DNA from: Trichloromonas sp034006665
GTDB taxonomy: Bacteria > Desulfobacterota > Desulfuromonadia > Desulfuromonadales > Trichloromonadaceae
Assembly: GCF_034006665.1 (NCBI RefSeq)
Contig: NZ_JAVESI010000007.1
Coordinates: 30,557-94,556 of the forward strand
Length of the DNA stretch: 64,000 bases
Direction of reading: 5' to 3'
Each line of letters begins with the position of its first letter. The stretch's first letter is position 1. Shown in pieces: positions 62,648 through 64,000 of this stretch. Below the pieces are notes generated by a model. The model saw only the letters and a program-made list of their open reading frames with translations. It did not search any database and had not been told where the DNA came from. A program made the position numbers and the translations under genes.

Positions 62648-63639
62648 TTCTCCTCCACATGGGTTTTGCCGCGCAACAGGGCCTCGGGATGGCGGTCGAG
62701 ATAGTCGGCGAGGGCGCCGAAGGCGCGGGAGGCTTCTCCCAGATCCTTGAGGGCGGCGCGCAGCGGGTAGAGGGAACGTTCGTCCGAGGCGGCCTTGGCC
62801 ACGGCATCGAGGGTTTCATCGAATTTGTCCAGCGAGCCGCGGACCTCCTCCAGAGTGCGGTCGAAGCTTTGCACAAGTTCCGCAGGAGCGCCTTCCTTGA
62901 ATTCCAATACCCGGTCGGCGTGGCGGATGGTGGCGGTGGCGGCGGTGATGGTTCCCCGTGCATCGTTGGAGACTCGTTCGATCTCCCGACCGATCTTATG
63001 CAGTAGGGTTCGCGCCTCGGCGATGGTCAGATTCAGCTGGCGTGGGGCTTCCTGAATCTCCGGAGAGTTCACCAGACGTTCCAGTCCGCCGACCAGGCTG
63101 TTGGTTCGTTCCAAAAGCTCCCGAAGCGGCAGCTCTTCCAGCTTCTGGGCGAGTTCGTCGGCGGTGGAAGGAATGGTCGGGACTTGGGCAAAGCCCGTCG
63201 CATCCGGCAGCAACCGCACCGGACGTTCGGGGTAAAAATCGAAATAGACCATAAGCTGCCCGGTGACCAGGCTCTGGGTCTGCAACTGGGCGCGCAGTCC
63301 CCGGTCGATGAGAGCCTGATGGTAGTCGGCCGAATCCGATGCGCCGTTGGTGATCTGAAACCGGCTCAGGTCGACCTCGGCGACGACCGGTACGCGAAAG
63401 GTCATGTCGTCCATATCCCCCTGCAGAACGATATCGACGACCGAGCCGATCTTCACGCCGCGAAAGACTACCGGTGCGCCCACCGAGAGCCCTTTGACCG
63501 AACCGTCGAAATACATGACGTATTTTTTCTGCGGGGTGAAGAACTGCCCCGAGCCGAAGAGAATCACCCCGGCCACCGCCAGGGCGAGGGCGCCGAGGAC
63601 AAAGGCGCCGATAACCGCTTTGTTGCCTTTTGCATTCAT
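62644..63639 (-). CDS. MlaD/PqiB-type MCE-domain protein
   Basis: 331 aa from ATG 63639 (AAAGGA upstream; homology starts here, not at the frame's upstream start). An N-terminal anchor helix (NKAVIGAFVLGALALAVAGVILF) is followed by one MCE domain (about 40-120: VKGLSVGAPVVFRGVKIGSV), then a long helical needle region (about 190-330). MCE proteins carry lipids across the periplasm with an ABC permease and ATPase. Those partners, usually encoded just upstream, are missing within the window. Confidence 0.92.
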   Translation of the reverse strand: MNAKGNKAVIGAFVLGALALAVAGVILFGSGQFFTPQKKYVMYFDGSVKGLSVGAPVVFRGVKIGSVVDIVLQGDMDDMTFRVPVVAEVDLSRFQITNGASDSADYHQALIDRGLRAQLQTQSLVTGQLMVYFDFYPERPVRLLPDATGFAQVPTIPSTADELAQKLEELPLRELLERTNSLVGGLERLVNSPEIQEAPRQLNLTIAEARTLLHKIGREIERVSNDARGTITAATATIRHADRVLEFKEGAPAELVQSFDRTLEEVRGSLDKFDETLDAVAKAASDERSLYPLRAALKDLGEASRAFGALADYLDRHPEALLRGKTHVEEK

Positions 63640-63955
63640 CAGGGCAAAATTCCTTTCGTCGAATCTAAAGCAGATACTGGGAGAGGATGATGCGGTGTAA
63701 CTATTCAGCACGAAATTTGAAAAAAGTTCTTGACACGGTTTTTATGTCATTTTTGTAAACTCTGCACGCCTTGTTCGAGGGGTGCGCAAAGACCTCTCAG
63801 GAGAACCGCGCTCCTCCCTGGGGGATGATGGAGAGATGAGCTATCCCCCGGTCCGGCTCAAAAATTTCATGACGGCAGAATGCGCTACAGGGACAAAAAT
63901 TCCGTCCTGAAAACCCGTGTTACAATGCGTCATCTCATACGCGGGTGACGCAAGA
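63640..63955. other. Intergenic region with promoter, structured leader and inverted repeats; no gene seen
   Basis: This 316-bp gap separates the MCE gene from the partial forward gene. It holds a forward promoter (63731-63760), then a GC-rich leader with hairpins (63820-63826 with 63843-63849, GGGGGAT/ATCCCCC). Nearer the gene, TGCGTCA (63925-63931) and TGACGCA (63946-63952) form an inverted repeat. No match to riboswitch classes I could check by eye. Confidence 0.55.
63731..63760 (+). promoter_or_regulatory. Strong forward promoter near the window end
   Basis: Perfect TTGACA (63731-63736), 18-bp spacer, TGTAAA (63755-63760), flanked by AT-rich sequence. Transcription would run through about 190 nt of structured leader before the ATG at 63956. 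Confidence 0.7.
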
Positions 63956-64000
63956 ATGACGATTGAAAACATTGATGTCGACGCCACCATCAAGCAGGTC
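63956..64000 (+). CDS. Partial gene, possible IS66-type transposase N-terminus
   Basis: Only 15 codons are in the window, reading MTIENIDVDATIKQV. From memory this resembles the start of IS66-family transposases in Geobacter relatives, which open with a similar short acidic helix before the conserved SSKPPS region. There is too little sequence to be sure. A purine-rich CAAGA lies before the ATG, with no strong ribosome-binding site. Confidence 0.35.
   Translation, partial: MTIENIDVDATIKQV

Overview
The window looks like chromosomal DNA from a GC-rich member of the Desulfuromonadales/Geobacterales (Desulfobacterota). This is an inference from three things: signalling proteins with periplasmic c-type heme (CxxCH) sensor domains; the gene order pheA-tyrA-aroA-cmk-ispH-rpsA-sppA-ihfB; and the run DUF2065-queA-tgt-yajC-secD-secF. 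Genes are dense, many junctions are 4-bp ATGA/GTGA overlaps, and no tRNA, rRNA or CRISPR array was seen.

Layout. 1-6.6 kb: partial universal stress protein, Gcr-like membrane protein, the rplM-rpsI operon, argC, a 56-aa CxxC gene and a YgiQ-type radical SAM protein. 6.6-11 kb: two reverse-strand cyclic-di-GMP proteins, an HD-GYP protein with a heme-binding periplasmic domain followed by a GAF-GGDEF protein. 11.3-20 kb: DUF2065, queA, tgt, yajC-secD-secF with a TPR gene, then recJ and a thioredoxin-fold protein. 20.3-27 kb (reverse): a second heme-type diguanylate cyclase, then a coupled block of FNT channel, KefF-like flavoprotein and a Kef-type K+/H+ antiporter whose frame is broken by one TAG, plus a class I aminotransferase. 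27.2-38.5 kb: aromatic amino acid genes, cmk, ispH, rpsA, sppA, ihfB, a thioesterase, an RluA-family synthase, lgt and a HAD hydrolase.

38.5-44.7 kb (reverse) holds the most distinctive locus. An APH/P-loop kinase fusion, a two-helix membrane protein, a sodium/solute-symporter-like protein fused to GAF and SpoIIE phosphatase domains, a STAS anti-anti-sigma factor and an RsbW-like kinase appear to form a partner-switching module controlled by a transporter-like sensor. 44.9-56.3 kb: two lipoproteins and an oligopeptide ABC transporter whose two permease genes are separated by a five-gene block (CpsB-type phosphatase, UDP-glucuronate epimerase-like protein, UDP-glucose dehydrogenase, GalE, stand-alone MshEN protein) and a palindromic repeat. 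56.3-59.9 kb: SEC-C protein, WbuC cupin, mutM, zinc-ribbon protein, DUF808 protein and greB. 60-63.6 kb (reverse): two uncharacterised genes and an MlaD/PqiB-PqiC pair without its ABC partners. The last 300 bp carry a strong promoter, a structured leader and the first 15 codons of a possible IS66-type transposase.

Likely linked functions: three c-di-GMP enzymes, two of them heme-linked, and one predicted c-di-GMP receptor in the polysaccharide-precursor block; SecDF-YajC, Lgt, SppA and several lipoproteins for the envelope; and RsbW/STAS/SpoIIE for a stress-type sigma response. All functions are read from sequence motifs and family knowledge; no database search was possible.
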